Positions 33,651 through 42,696 of a DNA stretch of 64,000 bases are shown here, in pieces. Origin of the DNA: GCA-2706205 sp964215955. GTDB taxonomy: Bacteria > Bdellovibrionota > Bacteriovoracia > Bacteriovoracales > Bacteriovoracaceae. Each line of letters starts with the position of its first letter. Position 1 is the stretch's first letter. The stretch is from contig CAXPDR010000034.1 of assembly GCA_964215955.1 (NCBI GenBank), positions 1-64,000 on the forward strand, in the 5' to 3' direction. The translations under genes and the position numbers were made by a program. Below the pieces are notes generated by a model. It was not told the origin of the DNA, searched no databases, and saw nothing but the letters and a program-made list of their open reading frames with translations.

Positions 33651-34340
33651 CTACCTGATTTTAAGAAGTAATATAATCGTGTATTTGTTATTAATAATAT
33701 TATATCTATTTGCTTTGATTGCAATTGATTTATTTTCTTCCTTTTGGCTTTTTGTTAATTTTCCTATTTCTGTCCAGACATTTGGTCTTATTGATAATTG
33801 ACTTTGTAATGAAAGTTCATTGGATGTTGTAAAGGTGCTTACTTCAAAAGAATTCTTTTTCTTCACACAAATTAAATCAAAAGAAGACCTTTCAATCGTT
33901 ATCTTTGCTTTGGTATTTTGTTGAATTTTAATATCTAATAATTCACTTTTTAAACCTAGTCTTTCTTTGTCGTTGACTATGATTTTGTTTAGATCATTCC
34001 CAATCTTTATAGACTTTATATTATTACTATTGATTTTTTTTAGCTGAATATGACATTGATTTTTGTTATCAAGATCATTTGAAGATGTTATTTTAGCCTG
34101 AGGGAATTTATTTTTTATATATTTGAAATATAAGTCTTCTCTTGATCGAATCGTTTTTACATCAAGGCAATGGCTTTGTTCAAGAAGCTTGTCTTTGGGA
34201 TTCTTAATAAAACTTAATTGCCTTTTCATAAGACTTAGTTGGTCTTTTTTAGTATGACAAAAACTCATTAGGACGGACTCATTAGCTAAAATTACTTGAG
34301 CCTGGAAGAAGAGTAAAAGAATCAAAATGAAGTTATACAT
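33651..34340 (-). CDS. Secreted protein of unknown function upstream of the ECF sigma gene
   Basis: 229 residues from ATG 34340, with a signal peptide (MYNFILILLLFFQAQVILA). I prefer this start to the ATG at 34349 because CATAAT lies seven bases upstream. Four cysteines in the mature part (SFCHTKK, SHCLDV, NQCHIQ, LICVKK) suggest two disulfides. It ends three bases before the sigma factor gene, so the three genes form one operon. It could be an envelope sensor or target of the sigma factor; that is inference. Confidence 0.65.
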   Translation of the reverse strand: MYNFILILLLFFQAQVILANESVLMSFCHTKKDQLSLMKRQLSFIKNPKDKLLEQSHCLDVKTIRSREDLYFKYIKNKFPQAKITSSNDLDNKNQCHIQLKKINSNNIKSIKIGNDLNKIIVNDKERLGLKSELLDIKIQQNTKAKITIERSSFDLICVKKKNSFEVSTFTTSNELSLQSQLSIRPNVWTEIGKLTKSQKEENKSIAIKANRYNIINNKYTIILLLKIR

Positions 34341-34410
34341 TAAGAACATTATGGGGAAATATTTATCCTAATTCTAGGAAGTAATTATTGCTGTAAAATA
34401 AAGAAATATT

Positions 34411-35895
34411 ATGTTGAAAGGAATATTAAAACCCAAAGAAATTACCGGAACTGTTGGTTTAGTAGGAATATTTATTCTTACCGGTCTCGCTTTATTCTTT
34501 ACCTTATTTTTCTCCTTTGTTGATTATAATAGAAAGTTTGAAAAACAATTAGAGAATTTAAATCTGAGACTGGATCAGATTGAAAAAGGTTTTATCAAAT
34601 CTTTAAGCAATAGTTTGTGGAAAATCGATGACGAGCAAACTCAAATTATTCTAAATAGTATTTTAAGTCAGGAAGATATTGAACAAGTTCGGGTCTTAGA
34701 TGATTCAAATGAATTATTTTCGATTGGAAGTGAAGTTGATTCTAAGAATGCCATCGTTAGAGTATATCCATTGGTTGTAAACTTCGATGATTCAAAAAGA
34801 TATATAGGGGATTTGGAAGTTGTCGCCACTAAACGAAATATGAAGAAACTTCTATATGAAGAAATAAAATTTTTCCTTCTCACTGAGTTCGTTAAGGTTA
34901 TGTCATTTGGTTTTTTTGCTTTTATTTTTATAAAAATTGTTATTACCAGGCATCTAGATACAATTACTGAATTTTTTAAAACAAGTGATATATATAATTC
35001 TCAAAAGAAATTATTTTTAAATAGGGAATTTGAATTTTGGAAAAACTCCGAAGATAACTTTGATATTCTTGTAAACTCAATTAATGAGATGCAAGGAAAG
35101 CTTCATGAGGAATTACAAGTAAGAAAGAAAACAGAATTCGAGTTAACTCAAATTAATGAGTATCTAGAGAGAAGGGTAGAAGAAAAGACGAATCAATTAC
35201 TGGAGGCAGATAGAATTGAATCTGTTGTAGAGATGTCTGCTGGAATTGCTCACGAAATAAATTCTCCATTATCAGTGGTCTACACAGCAAACAAAAGAAT
35301 TGGAAGAATTATAGAGTCAGAAAAAATTGATAATCCCGATCTTGTTAAAATTAATACGATATTATCAAATTCAATTAATAGGATTTTTTCAATTACAAAT
35401 GCTTTACATATGTTATCTAACACTTCTGAAACAAATCATCTTAGCCATGTTGATTCGAAAAAACTGATTAATACAACTATGACGAGTTTGAAAGAGGTTT
35501 TTAAATCAGGTATAAAGTCGATTGAATTTGTAACCCATAATTTAGAAAGTGAAATTTTTGTTAATCAAAATCTATTTTATCAAACACTATATATGTTACT
35601 AAATTTAAGATCAAAGGGAAGTACCAATAAAAACTCTGGTTACTGGGTACGGTTAGAATTCTCTAATGAAGGTGATAACTTAGTAATAACTTGTTTTGAT
35701 AATGGTGATGTTCTGTCGACTAAGGAAAGAAAAGCTTTAATAAATCCTTTTCGCTCTATTGAACAAAGAGATAGAGGGTCATTACTTTTACTGGGAACGT
35801 TATCTTCCATGATTCATAAAATGAACGCTAAAATTAACACTATAGATTATAAGAATGATATATTTATACAGATTCAGATACCAACAAAGGGTTAG
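34411..35895 (+). CDS. Membrane sensor histidine kinase with a divergent ATPase domain
   Basis: 494 residues. Two transmembrane helices (about 15-37 and 150-174) flank a periplasmic sensor of about 110 residues. A coiled linker (ELTQINEYLERRVEEKTNQL) leads to the H-box GIAHEINSPL. The ATPase domain is poorly conserved: the N-box position reads TLYMLLNLRSKGS and the later segment CFDNGDVLSTKERK keeps only part of the DxGxG motif. It may bind ATP weakly or act mainly as a phosphatase. Two bases separate it from its response regulator. Confidence 0.8.
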   Translation: MLKGILKPKEITGTVGLVGIFILTGLALFFTLFFSFVDYNRKFEKQLENLNLRLDQIEKGFIKSLSNSLWKIDDEQTQIILNSILSQEDIEQVRVLDDSNELFSIGSEVDSKNAIVRVYPLVVNFDDSKRYIGDLEVVATKRNMKKLLYEEIKFFLLTEFVKVMSFGFFAFIFIKIVITRHLDTITEFFKTSDIYNSQKKLFLNREFEFWKNSEDNFDILVNSINEMQGKLHEELQVRKKTEFELTQINEYLERRVEEKTNQLLEADRIESVVEMSAGIAHEINSPLSVVYTANKRIGRIIESEKIDNPDLVKINTILSNSINRIFSITNALHMLSNTSETNHLSHVDSKKLINTTMTSLKEVFKSGIKSIEFVTHNLESEIFVNQNLFYQTLYMLLNLRSKGSTNKNSGYWVRLEFSNEGDNLVITCFDNGDVLSTKERKALINPFRSIEQRDRGSLLLLGTLSSMIHKMNAKINTIDYKNDIFIQIQIPTKG

Positions 35896-35897
35896 AA

Positions 35898-36263
35898 ATG
35901 AGTTTAGAAGGTTTGAAGTTATTATTAGTAGATGATGAGGCAGATTTATGTCAGGTACTTTCTTGGGACTTCGAAGATGTTGGGATTCAAGTGACAACGG
36001 CCAATGGTGGAAATGAAGCAATTGATCTCTTAAAAGGGAATCAATTTGATGTTGTTTTATCTGATATAAAGATGCCAAATGGCGATGGAGTTGAACTTCT
36101 AGAGTATATTCACAAAAACAAAGTTGAAATAAAAGGTGTTTTCCTTATGACGGGATATTCTGATTATCCGGTAAAGGACTTAATGGAAATGGGGTTGAAT
36201 AAATTATTTAAAAAACCTATTGAAGTTGATGAATTATTGAATGAATTTAGAGCACTAGGTTAA
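35898..36263 (+). CDS. Single-domain response regulator (CheY-like)
   Basis: 121 residues, receiver only. Acidic pair in LLVDDEADL, phosphoacceptor Asp in VVLSDIKMPNGDG, Thr in LMTGYSDY and Lys in LFKKPIEV. No output domain, so it signals by protein interaction. Ribosome binding site AGGG. Paired with the membrane kinase immediately upstream. Confidence 0.92.
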   Translation: MSLEGLKLLLVDDEADLCQVLSWDFEDVGIQVTTANGGNEAIDLLKGNQFDVVLSDIKMPNGDGVELLEYIHKNKVEIKGVFLMTGYSDYPVKDLMEMGLNKLFKKPIEVDELLNEFRALG

Positions 36264-36346
36264 ACCTAGTACTCAGGGATAAAATAGCTGATTGTATATA
36301 AAATGACTGTAATGACAAAAAAGTCTAAAAACATATAGTCTCTCTA

Positions 36347-36520
36347 TTATTGATAAGTAATTGTGTCAAAATCTATTAGTTTAGGGTTAACCACTGACAA
36401 AATTTCAAAAACCTCAACAGCCAATTCAGCAGCAGTCGTTGCATCCAAGTTAAACCTATTCACAAACGAATGATGCATCTTTGTTAGTAGTTCCTCTTCA
36501 AAAAAGTAAAATGAATCCAT
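36347..36520 (-). CDS. Small 57-residue protein downstream of lexA
   Basis: Found by reading the gap after lexA. ATG at 36520 has a near-perfect ribosome binding site AAGGAGG four bases upstream (36525-36531 on this strand). The protein begins MDSFYFFEEELLTKMHHSFV and ends in PKLIDFDTITYQ before TAA; it is acidic and mostly helical, with an Ala/Glu-rich helix (TTAAELAVEVFEIL). It starts 50 bases after the lexA stop on the same strand and may be expressed as part of the SOS response. No family recognised. Confidence 0.7.
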   Translation of the reverse strand: MDSFYFFEEELLTKMHHSFVNRFNLDATTAAELAVEVFEILSVVNPKLIDFDTITYQ

Positions 36521-36570
36521 AAGTCCTCCTTGACTGAAAACAAAAAAAGTAAAATGTGTGTTAAAAAAGA

Positions 36571-37170
36571 TTAGTATGATCTATACAGGCCTACTAATAC
36601 TCCTTTGATTTGGATATCCCCACCTTTAACGATGATGGGGGACATTGAACTATTTGCAGGATGTAGTTCAATTTGATTTGATTTTTTATAGTATCTTTTT
36701 ACTGTTGCTTCATTATCTATAGTGGCAACAATCGTTTCACCGTTAATGGCGGTGTTTTTTTCTTTTATCAAAATGATATCACCATCTAGAATACCATCTT
36801 CTATCATTGATTCTCCACTAACAGTTAGAGCAAAGTGGTTTCCTTTACCGATCATATTAGCTGGAATATCAATTGTTTCACTTCCTTCTAAAGCTTCGAT
36901 TGGATTACCTGCAGCAACTTTTCCGTGAAGGGGAATTTGTAAGAGATCGTCATTCTCATTTTTATTTACCGGCCTTAAACCACGAACTGAATTTGGATCA
37001 TTTATTAGGTGTCCTGAGTTTTTTAGGTACCTGATATAGTCTTGAACAGAGCCAAGGGATTTAAAGTTAAAATGCTCTTTGATTTCCATTTGTGTTGGCG
37101 AATATCCATTTAGATCAATATATTCACATATATAATCAAATACTTGTTTTTGTTTTTTGGTTAAACTCAT
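36571..37170 (-). CDS. lexA: SOS repressor LexA
   Basis: 199 residues. N-terminal winged helix (TKKQKQVFDYICEYIDLNGY, with GSVQDYIRYLKNSGHL). Self-cleavage site Ala87-Gly88 in VAAGNP; catalytic Ser121 in SGESMIEDG; Lys158 in EATVKRYY. Represses DNA-damage genes until RecA triggers autocleavage. Divergent from dinB with 75 bases between them holding CCGTAA-type repeats. Ribosome binding site AGGGA. Confidence 0.95.
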   Translation of the reverse strand: MSLTKKQKQVFDYICEYIDLNGYSPTQMEIKEHFNFKSLGSVQDYIRYLKNSGHLINDPNSVRGLRPVNKNENDDLLQIPLHGKVAAGNPIEALEGSETIDIPANMIGKGNHFALTVSGESMIEDGILDGDIILIKEKNTAINGETIVATIDNEATVKRYYKKSNQIELHPANSSMSPIIVKGGDIQIKGVLVGLYRSY

Positions 37171-37184
37171 TTAATTCCCTATTG

Positions 37185-37238
37185 ATTCCGTAAGTATTCC
37201 GTAGTAATTATATAATTAGATTATCCGTAATTTTTACG
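37185..37238. promoter_or_regulatory. Candidate LexA operator region between lexA and dinB
   Basis: ATTCCGTA occurs at 37185-37192 and 37196-37203, exactly 11 bp apart, and CGTAA-TTT-TTACG forms a perfect inverted repeat at 37226-37238. Spaced by about one and then three helical turns, these are good candidates for LexA or other repressor binding between the two divergent SOS genes. AT-rich promoter sequence lies between them. Confidence 0.5.
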
Positions 37239-37245
37239 TAGGTCA

Positions 37246-38334
37246 ATGAGAAAAATGAAAAATCTTAAAAAAATTATTCATGTTGATATGGATTACTTCT
37301 ATGCTCAAGTTGAAGAGTTAGATCGTCCTGAACTTAAGACTCAACCTGTGGCCATCGGTGGTATTTATGGAGGGCGAGGGGTATTAGCAACCTGTAATTA
37401 TGTAGCGAGAAAATATGGGATAAAATCTGCTATGCCAACAGCGTTAGCGCTAAAAAAGTGTCCCCATCTCGTTCTTATCAAACCTTCATTTGATAAATAC
37501 AGAAAGATTAGTAAAAAGGTGTTTTCCATCTTTGCGAAGTATACTGAAAAAATTCAATCAATTTCTCTAGATGAAGCTTATCTGGATGTAACAGGTTGTG
37601 TACATTTTGATAATGATGCTCAAAGAATAGCTAAAGAAATTAAAAAAGAAATTTTAGCGCAAACAGGATTAACCGCCAGTGCAGGAGTCTCATATAATAA
37701 ACTATTAGCTAAAATTGGCAGTGAACTTTTTAAGCCGGATGGACTTGCCATTCTAAGACAAGAAAATATTGAAAAAAATATTTCTCATTTTCCAGTCTCT
37801 CGTATCAATGGTGTTGGTAAAGTTACTCAATCTAAAATGAGAGAATTAGGTATTGAGAGTTTTGGAGACTTACAAAAATATTCAAAATTGGATCTTGTTA
37901 ATTATTTTGGAAGTTTTGGCCCCTCACTTTACAATTACTGTAGAGGGATCGATTTAAGAGAAGTTGAAATGACTCAAACTAGAAAGTCATTATCGGTAGA
38001 GAAAACATTTCAAGAGGATTTGTTAAACTATGAAAGGCTATTATTTTACTTTAAAGAGGAATATAGAGAGTTAAGTGATCGTTTGCTAAGTCATCAAGAC
38101 TTAAAAATTAAATCTATTTTTATAAAAATTAAATTTCATGATTTTACAGTGAGTTCTTTGGAAAAAAAGATTGAACTGAATTATGCTAATTTAGAAAGTA
38201 TGTTTGAGTATAAATTTAAAACTATTGAAAAACCAATTAGGCTATTAGGGCTTGGGGTTAGGTTTTATTCTGAGAAAAGTGAGCGACAACTTCAATTTCC
38301 ATTTATTTACAATGAAAATTTAATTGTTCAATAA
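37246..38334 (+). CDS. dinB: DNA polymerase IV
   Basis: 362 residues. Y-family catalytic residues in IIHVDMDYFYAQVE and ISLDEAYLDVTG; the palm segment TASAGVSYNKLLAKIGSELF; helix-hairpin-helix INGVGKVTQSKMRELGI; little-finger domain at the end, with QLQFPF near the C-terminus as possible clamp-binding motif. Error-prone translesion polymerase, expected to be SOS-controlled given the divergent lexA. The 3' end overlaps the convergent gene at 38303 by 32 bases. Confidence 0.95.
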   Translation: MRKMKNLKKIIHVDMDYFYAQVEELDRPELKTQPVAIGGIYGGRGVLATCNYVARKYGIKSAMPTALALKKCPHLVLIKPSFDKYRKISKKVFSIFAKYTEKIQSISLDEAYLDVTGCVHFDNDAQRIAKEIKKEILAQTGLTASAGVSYNKLLAKIGSELFKPDGLAILRQENIEKNISHFPVSRINGVGKVTQSKMRELGIESFGDLQKYSKLDLVNYFGSFGPSLYNYCRGIDLREVEMTQTRKSLSVEKTFQEDLLNYERLLFYFKEEYRELSDRLLSHQDLKIKSIFIKIKFHDFTVSSLEKKIELNYANLESMFEYKFKTIEKPIRLLGLGVRFYSEKSERQLQFPFIYNENLIVQ

Positions 38335-38644
38335 CTTCATCTCTAAATTGTAAAATTTCTGTCGGTAGATTTGCTGGTAAGTTTTCCAGTAACTGTTTTA
38401 TTTCAGGTAAAGTTATTTCTTCTCTCTCTAACTCATCTAAGACTTTATTTGAATCTTTCACTAGTTGTTGGTCGGTAGAGCTATCTAGAAAGTGATTTAG
38501 GTCATAGGTGAGTTTTTCTAATTTATGAAAAACATCGTTAATATCAGCTCTTATAATTCTTTTTTTCTGAAAAAGATAATAGAGAAGGGCAAGAAATAGA
38601 AAAAAGCCTACTTCGATTAAAATGTTAAACCAATTTGCTTCCAT
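38303..38644 (-). CDS. Small membrane-anchored protein of unknown function
   Basis: 113 residues from the ATG at 38644; a TTG-started extension to 38680 is unlikely. One N-terminal transmembrane helix (about 8-27, ILIEVGFFLFLALLYYLF) followed by a basic stop (QKKR) and an acidic helical cytoplasmic domain. An inverted repeat AGGCTA-AAC-TAGCCT (38647-38661) sits directly upstream of the start. Overlaps the end of dinB on the opposite strand. Confidence 0.55.
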   Translation of the reverse strand: MEANWFNILIEVGFFLFLALLYYLFQKKRIIRADINDVFHKLEKLTYDLNHFLDSSTDQQLVKDSNKVLDELEREEITLPEIKQLLENLPANLPTEILQFRDEVIEQLNFHCK

Positions 38645-38796
38645 AGAGGCTAAACTAGCCTGATTACTAAAGAAAGGCAAGTGTGAAGATGGTTTAAGTT
38701 ATTGATTTTTAGAATGATTTATCCATCGTTAAAATAATTTAATGTGTATCTTGAGCCTTCCGATAAGTAATAGGTGAATCATGTGAGGTTGTTTTA

Positions 38797-39042
38797 ATGT
38801 ACTACGCTAAAGGAATGAGAGACTTATTACGCACAACTCAGCTCTCTTTTGAATTTTTTAAAGAATTAGATGAATTTCAATTAAACTTTATAGAAATGTG
38901 TTTCAGGCAATCAATGGATGAGCGCATGGGGATGTTAAGTGATATTGAAAAATATAACTTACACCTTTATGAAGAATTTAAATTGAATCAACTTGAAGAA
39001 ATGTATTCTCTAGATGGCGACTACTTTAAAAAATCTGCTTAA
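38797..39042 (+). CDS. Small helical protein of unknown function
   Basis: 81 residues, no signal or membrane segment. Amphipathic and rich in Glu, Leu and Phe (FEFFKELDEFQLNFIEMCFR), ends in GDYFKKSA. Ribosome binding site GAGG upstream. Overlaps the convergent amidotransferase gene by four bases. Not recognised. Confidence 0.55.
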   Translation: MYYAKGMRDLLRTTQLSFEFFKELDEFQLNFIEMCFRQSMDERMGMLSDIEKYNLHLYEEFKLNQLEEMYSLDGDYFKKSA

Positions 39043-39902
39043 CCAAAAGTTACGGCCAATTTTTTATTTATTAGTTTCATATCACTTTTAACTCCAATAA
39101 GGCTGCCTTTAGGTATTGGTTTCCAGATATTTTCACCTTGGAGTTTTTCACTCGATAAAATTAAGTGATTTACCTTATCACCATTCTGAGATTCTTTTTC
39201 ACAGGTATTATTGTAGTATTGACAAATTTCCCTTTCAGGACAGAGACTTTTAAAAGTTGAATAATTGATACTTTGACCACCATTAAAACCGAAAATATTT
39301 TGACCTGAAGTTAAGATAAAAGTGAGGTGATTTTCTTTAGGGTCATTATCATCTCCAGAGTAGAGAGGACCTGAGTAGGAACAAATAATTGAGCAAAGTT
39401 CCTCCACACATTCCGATAAGTCATCAATAGAAATGATTTCCTGCTTTAGAGGTTGTTTCTTTTTAATAAGAGAAAGAAGAATGAAAAAAATGATTTCACT
39501 ATCTGTGCTTCCTAGAATAAATTTTTCCAGTTCACTATCAACTTCTTTTCTCAGTTTTTGACTATATAAATCAAACTTTTTTAAATTTCCATTATGAGCA
39601 AAAACCCATGGACCGAATTGAAAAGGATGTGAGTTTAAAATATTCTGATTACCATTTGTAGCTTTTCTTATATGGGCAAGAACAGTTTGAGAGGACACAA
39701 CACCACTGACTTTATGAAAAATTTGATCATCAAAGGCACGTTCTGTTGACTTTAAAATATGAGGTATTCCCTCAAGATAATAAGCGACGCCCCAGCCATC
39801 TGGATGTTTTAAACTCATTGGGCCTAGGGAGTTTTCCGCATGAACAAGACTACTATGAACTTGGCTTTTTATAATTGATCTAAATCCGAATAATCGACAC
39901 AT
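39039..39902 (-). CDS. Class II glutamine amidotransferase (YafJ-like)
   Basis: 287 residues. N-terminal MCRLFGFRS places the nucleophile Cys2 at the mature N-terminus after Met removal. HPDGWGVAYY, LAHIRKATNG and the HNG of WVFAHNGNLKKF complete the Ntn glutaminase site. No synthase domain is attached. YafJ/DUG3-type proteins are linked to glutamine or gamma-glutamyl hydrolysis, substrate unknown here. No Shine-Dalgarno; CATAAT lies seven bases before the ATG. Confidence 0.85.
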   Translation of the reverse strand: MCRLFGFRSIIKSQVHSSLVHAENSLGPMSLKHPDGWGVAYYLEGIPHILKSTERAFDDQIFHKVSGVVSSQTVLAHIRKATNGNQNILNSHPFQFGPWVFAHNGNLKKFDLYSQKLRKEVDSELEKFILGSTDSEIIFFILLSLIKKKQPLKQEIISIDDLSECVEELCSIICSYSGPLYSGDDNDPKENHLTFILTSGQNIFGFNGGQSINYSTFKSLCPEREICQYYNNTCEKESQNGDKVNHLILSSEKLQGENIWKPIPKGSLIGVKSDMKLINKKLAVTFG

Positions 39903-40005
39903 ACTCTATATTATGCTCTCCTTAATTTCTGAGGCAAGACGTCAATTTCTTCCACTGTATAAAAATTCAAATACATATATAATAAAATAGAGAAAAGGAA
40001 TTAAT

Positions 40006-41721
40006 ATGAAGAGATTTTGGATACTAGGTATTATAGTTCTAGGGCTTATTGCGACCTTAGTGAAAAAGCAAATTCATTATAAACAAGAACAATCAATCAA
40101 TTTTAGTGTTGATAATATTGCAAAATCCTTTGACCCTGCCATTGCCTTTAATGATGACGCTCTTTTTATTATGGCTCAATCCATGGAAACGTTATTCCAA
40201 TATCATTATCTTAAGAGACCTTTTGAAGTGATACCTTCCTTAGCCGATGGTATGCCTGAGGTATCAAAAGACGGATTAATTTATAAGATAAAAATAAAAA
40301 ATAATATCAAATACCATAACTTTTCAAAGACTCTACCTCCTAATAGAACAGTGAAAAGTGATGACTTTATTTTACAAATCAAAAGATTGGCGTTTAATCC
40401 AATAAAGAGTACTGGGCGTTGGTTATTTGAGGGGCGAATTAAGGGATTTGATGAGTTCTCTGAAAAAGTAGGGGATGATTTTGAGAAATTACTTAGTACA
40501 CCAATGGAGGGATTAAAAAAGATAGATGATCTAACCTTCGAAATTCATTTAACAGAACCATCTGCAAATATACTATACTTTTTATGCATGCAGTTTACCT
40601 CTCCTGTACCGATTGAAATTCTCCAAAAATATCAAAATAACTTAGATAAGGTTATTGAGGGAACAGGTCCTTATAAATACATAGGACTCAAAGAAAATGA
40701 GTATCATTTTGAGAAATTTGATGGTTTTAGAGAGGAAGTATATCCGACATCTGGGGATAGATACGCTAACACAGAAAACCTTTTGAATTCATCCAAACAG
40801 CAACTTCCTTTTATAGATAAAATTAACATAAAGGTTTTTAAAAGTGAGGAAGATAAGTGGCAAGCATTTATGAGTGGAGATCTTGATATTTTACCTGTTC
40901 CTAAAAAGAAAATTTCCGAAGTCATCGATACAACTTCCAAAACTTATAGTGAGCTTAGAGAAAAAGATGTTATGATAAAACATTTTTCACGCCAGACAAC
41001 GAGATGGCTTGGATTTAATATGAATGATCCCATCCTTGGGGAAAATAGGAACCTCCGACTGGCCATAGCTCATGCCATTAATTATGATGAATACTTAAAG
41101 GTGATCAGTAAAAATACTAATCTGAGAGCGAATTCATTGTTTAATCCTTCTATTCAAGGATATAATCCAACACATGAACTGCCTTATAAATATGATTTAG
41201 AGAAAGCAAAAAGATATTTAAAAAAATCCAAAATTGATTTAGAAAAGTTTGAGTTAACTTATTCTACGAGAGGTAAGCAAACCATTCATATGGATGAAGC
41301 AAAGTTCCTCAAAAAACAATTAGAGCAAATTGGATTAAAACTAAAAATAAAAGAAATTACTTTTCCAGAATTTTTGAAACTAGGGCGTAGTGGGAAATTA
41401 CAATTTTGGACAGACAATTGGATTTATGATTACCCCGATGCCGAAAATTTATTACAACTTTTGATTTCTCAAAACCATCCAGGGATAAATAAAAGTGGAT
41501 ATTCCAATCCCAAGGTTGATGCTTTGTATGACGAACTTAATAAGTCCATCGACCCAAATGAAAGACTAAAGTTTATGCATGAAATCGAAAAAATTGTAGA
41601 GAAAGATATTCCTTGGATTCTTATGATGTATGAAAGTACTTATATTTTACAACAAAAAAATATTAAGAACTTTAGAAAGTCTTTCTTTATTCGTAATTAC
41701 GTGAAGTATTTAAAGATCTAG
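40006..41721 (+). CDS. Peptide/nickel-type ABC transporter substrate-binding protein (SBP family 5)
   Basis: 571 residues. N-terminal hydrophobic helix (about 4-18) without a lipobox, so anchored or cleaved. Family 5 features: PSLADGMPEVSKDGLIYKIK, RTVKSDDFILQIKRL, VIEGTGPYKY, LRLAIAHAINYDEYLKV, and a C-terminal WTDNWIYDYPDAENLLQLL with YSNPKVDALYDEL. It binds oligopeptides in the periplasm. No permease or ATPase genes are adjacent, so it is an orphan binding protein. Ribosome binding site AAGGAA. Overlaps the convergent dus gene by 12 bases. Confidence 0.9.
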   Translation: MKRFWILGIIVLGLIATLVKKQIHYKQEQSINFSVDNIAKSFDPAIAFNDDALFIMAQSMETLFQYHYLKRPFEVIPSLADGMPEVSKDGLIYKIKIKNNIKYHNFSKTLPPNRTVKSDDFILQIKRLAFNPIKSTGRWLFEGRIKGFDEFSEKVGDDFEKLLSTPMEGLKKIDDLTFEIHLTEPSANILYFLCMQFTSPVPIEILQKYQNNLDKVIEGTGPYKYIGLKENEYHFEKFDGFREEVYPTSGDRYANTENLLNSSKQQLPFIDKINIKVFKSEEDKWQAFMSGDLDILPVPKKKISEVIDTTSKTYSELREKDVMIKHFSRQTTRWLGFNMNDPILGENRNLRLAIAHAINYDEYLKVISKNTNLRANSLFNPSIQGYNPTHELPYKYDLEKAKRYLKKSKIDLEKFELTYSTRGKQTIHMDEAKFLKKQLEQIGLKLKIKEITFPEFLKLGRSGKLQFWTDNWIYDYPDAENLLQLLISQNHPGINKSGYSNPKVDALYDELNKSIDPNERLKFMHEIEKIVEKDIPWILMMYESTYILQQKNIKNFRKSFFIRNYVKYLKI

Positions 41722-42693
41722 TTGAGATTTTGTTTGTTTTAAAATATCCATTTGCTCCTCAAAGCTTTTAGATAGTAGAAAACGCTTTTTAATCATCGTT
41801 GGGTCTGGGAGATCATCGAAAATATATCGAGAAACACTTTTAAGCCTTTTAATTCTTGAAGCTTCCACTAGATTTTGTTTTTGAGTCTCTTCATAGAATC
41901 TCTCAAAGTAAGAGATGATATAATCCATTCTGGAAGAGGGTGTATCTAATTGACCGTTTTTATACAAGGTTGCAAGCCATGGGGTTTTGAGCGCTGATCT
42001 TGCTAGCATAATCGCATGACAACCAGTTAGTTCAAAATGTTTATCTATATCTTCGGTTGTCCAAATATCACCATTGCCAATGACAGGGATATTAACTGTT
42101 TCTACCGCCTGTTTAATATACTCCCACTTTGCGATTCCTTTATATAACTCGTTCCTTGTTCTCGCGTGGACAATTATTCCATCAACACCTTCATCCTCCA
42201 AGAGTTTTAAGATATCTGTGAAATTTGAATCATCTTGGTACCCAACTCTAATTTTACAAGTAAAGGTTTTCTGGAAGTTTTCTCTTATCGTTTTAATTAT
42301 TTTTTGTAATTCAGCAAGCTCGCTTAGCAGGTAGGAGCCTCCTTTATTCTTGCAAACAGTTTTAGATGGACATCCTAGATTTAAGTCTATCCAAGGGATT
42401 CCTAATTCTGCAATACTTTGAACCGTTTCAGCGGTGTAAGCACCTGGAGAGGTAAGGATTTGGTAAATGGTTTTATTCTTTAATGCCTCTGATGAGAGGA
42501 TGGATTCTCCATAATGTTTTTTTATATGTTTTATAGGATAAGGATTGGTTGAAGGAACTCTTAAAAAGTCGCAGGTGTGAGTGTCCCATTCAGGAAATAG
42601 TTCGTGAATGACATTTCTGTAGTATTCATCAGTAACACCTTCCATTGGGGCAAACATTAAGGATTTTTTGGGAAGTCTTTCTTCTAGTTTCAT
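41710..42693 (-). CDS. tRNA-dihydrouridine synthase (DusC-like)
   Basis: 327 residues. LMFAPMEGVTDEYYR start of the TIM barrel, IDLNLGCPSKTVCKNKGGSY with the catalytic Cys, KIRVGYQDDSNF, VHARTRNELYKG and VIGNGDIWTTED for FMN and substrate binding. The HTCDFLRVP segment and the SKTV loop resemble the DusC branch. It reduces uridines in the tRNA D-loop or acceptor side. Starts three bases after yjbQ ends, with no separate ribosome binding site, so coupled. Confidence 0.9.
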   Translation of the reverse strand: MKLEERLPKKSLMFAPMEGVTDEYYRNVIHELFPEWDTHTCDFLRVPSTNPYPIKHIKKHYGESILSSEALKNKTIYQILTSPGAYTAETVQSIAELGIPWIDLNLGCPSKTVCKNKGGSYLLSELAELQKIIKTIRENFQKTFTCKIRVGYQDDSNFTDILKLLEDEGVDGIIVHARTRNELYKGIAKWEYIKQAVETVNIPVIGNGDIWTTEDIDKHFELTGCHAIMLARSALKTPWLATLYKNGQLDTPSSRMDYIISYFERFYEETQKQNLVEASRIKRLKSVSRYIFDDLPDPTMIKKRFLLSKSFEEQMDILKQTKSQLDL

Positions 42694-42696
42694 GAA

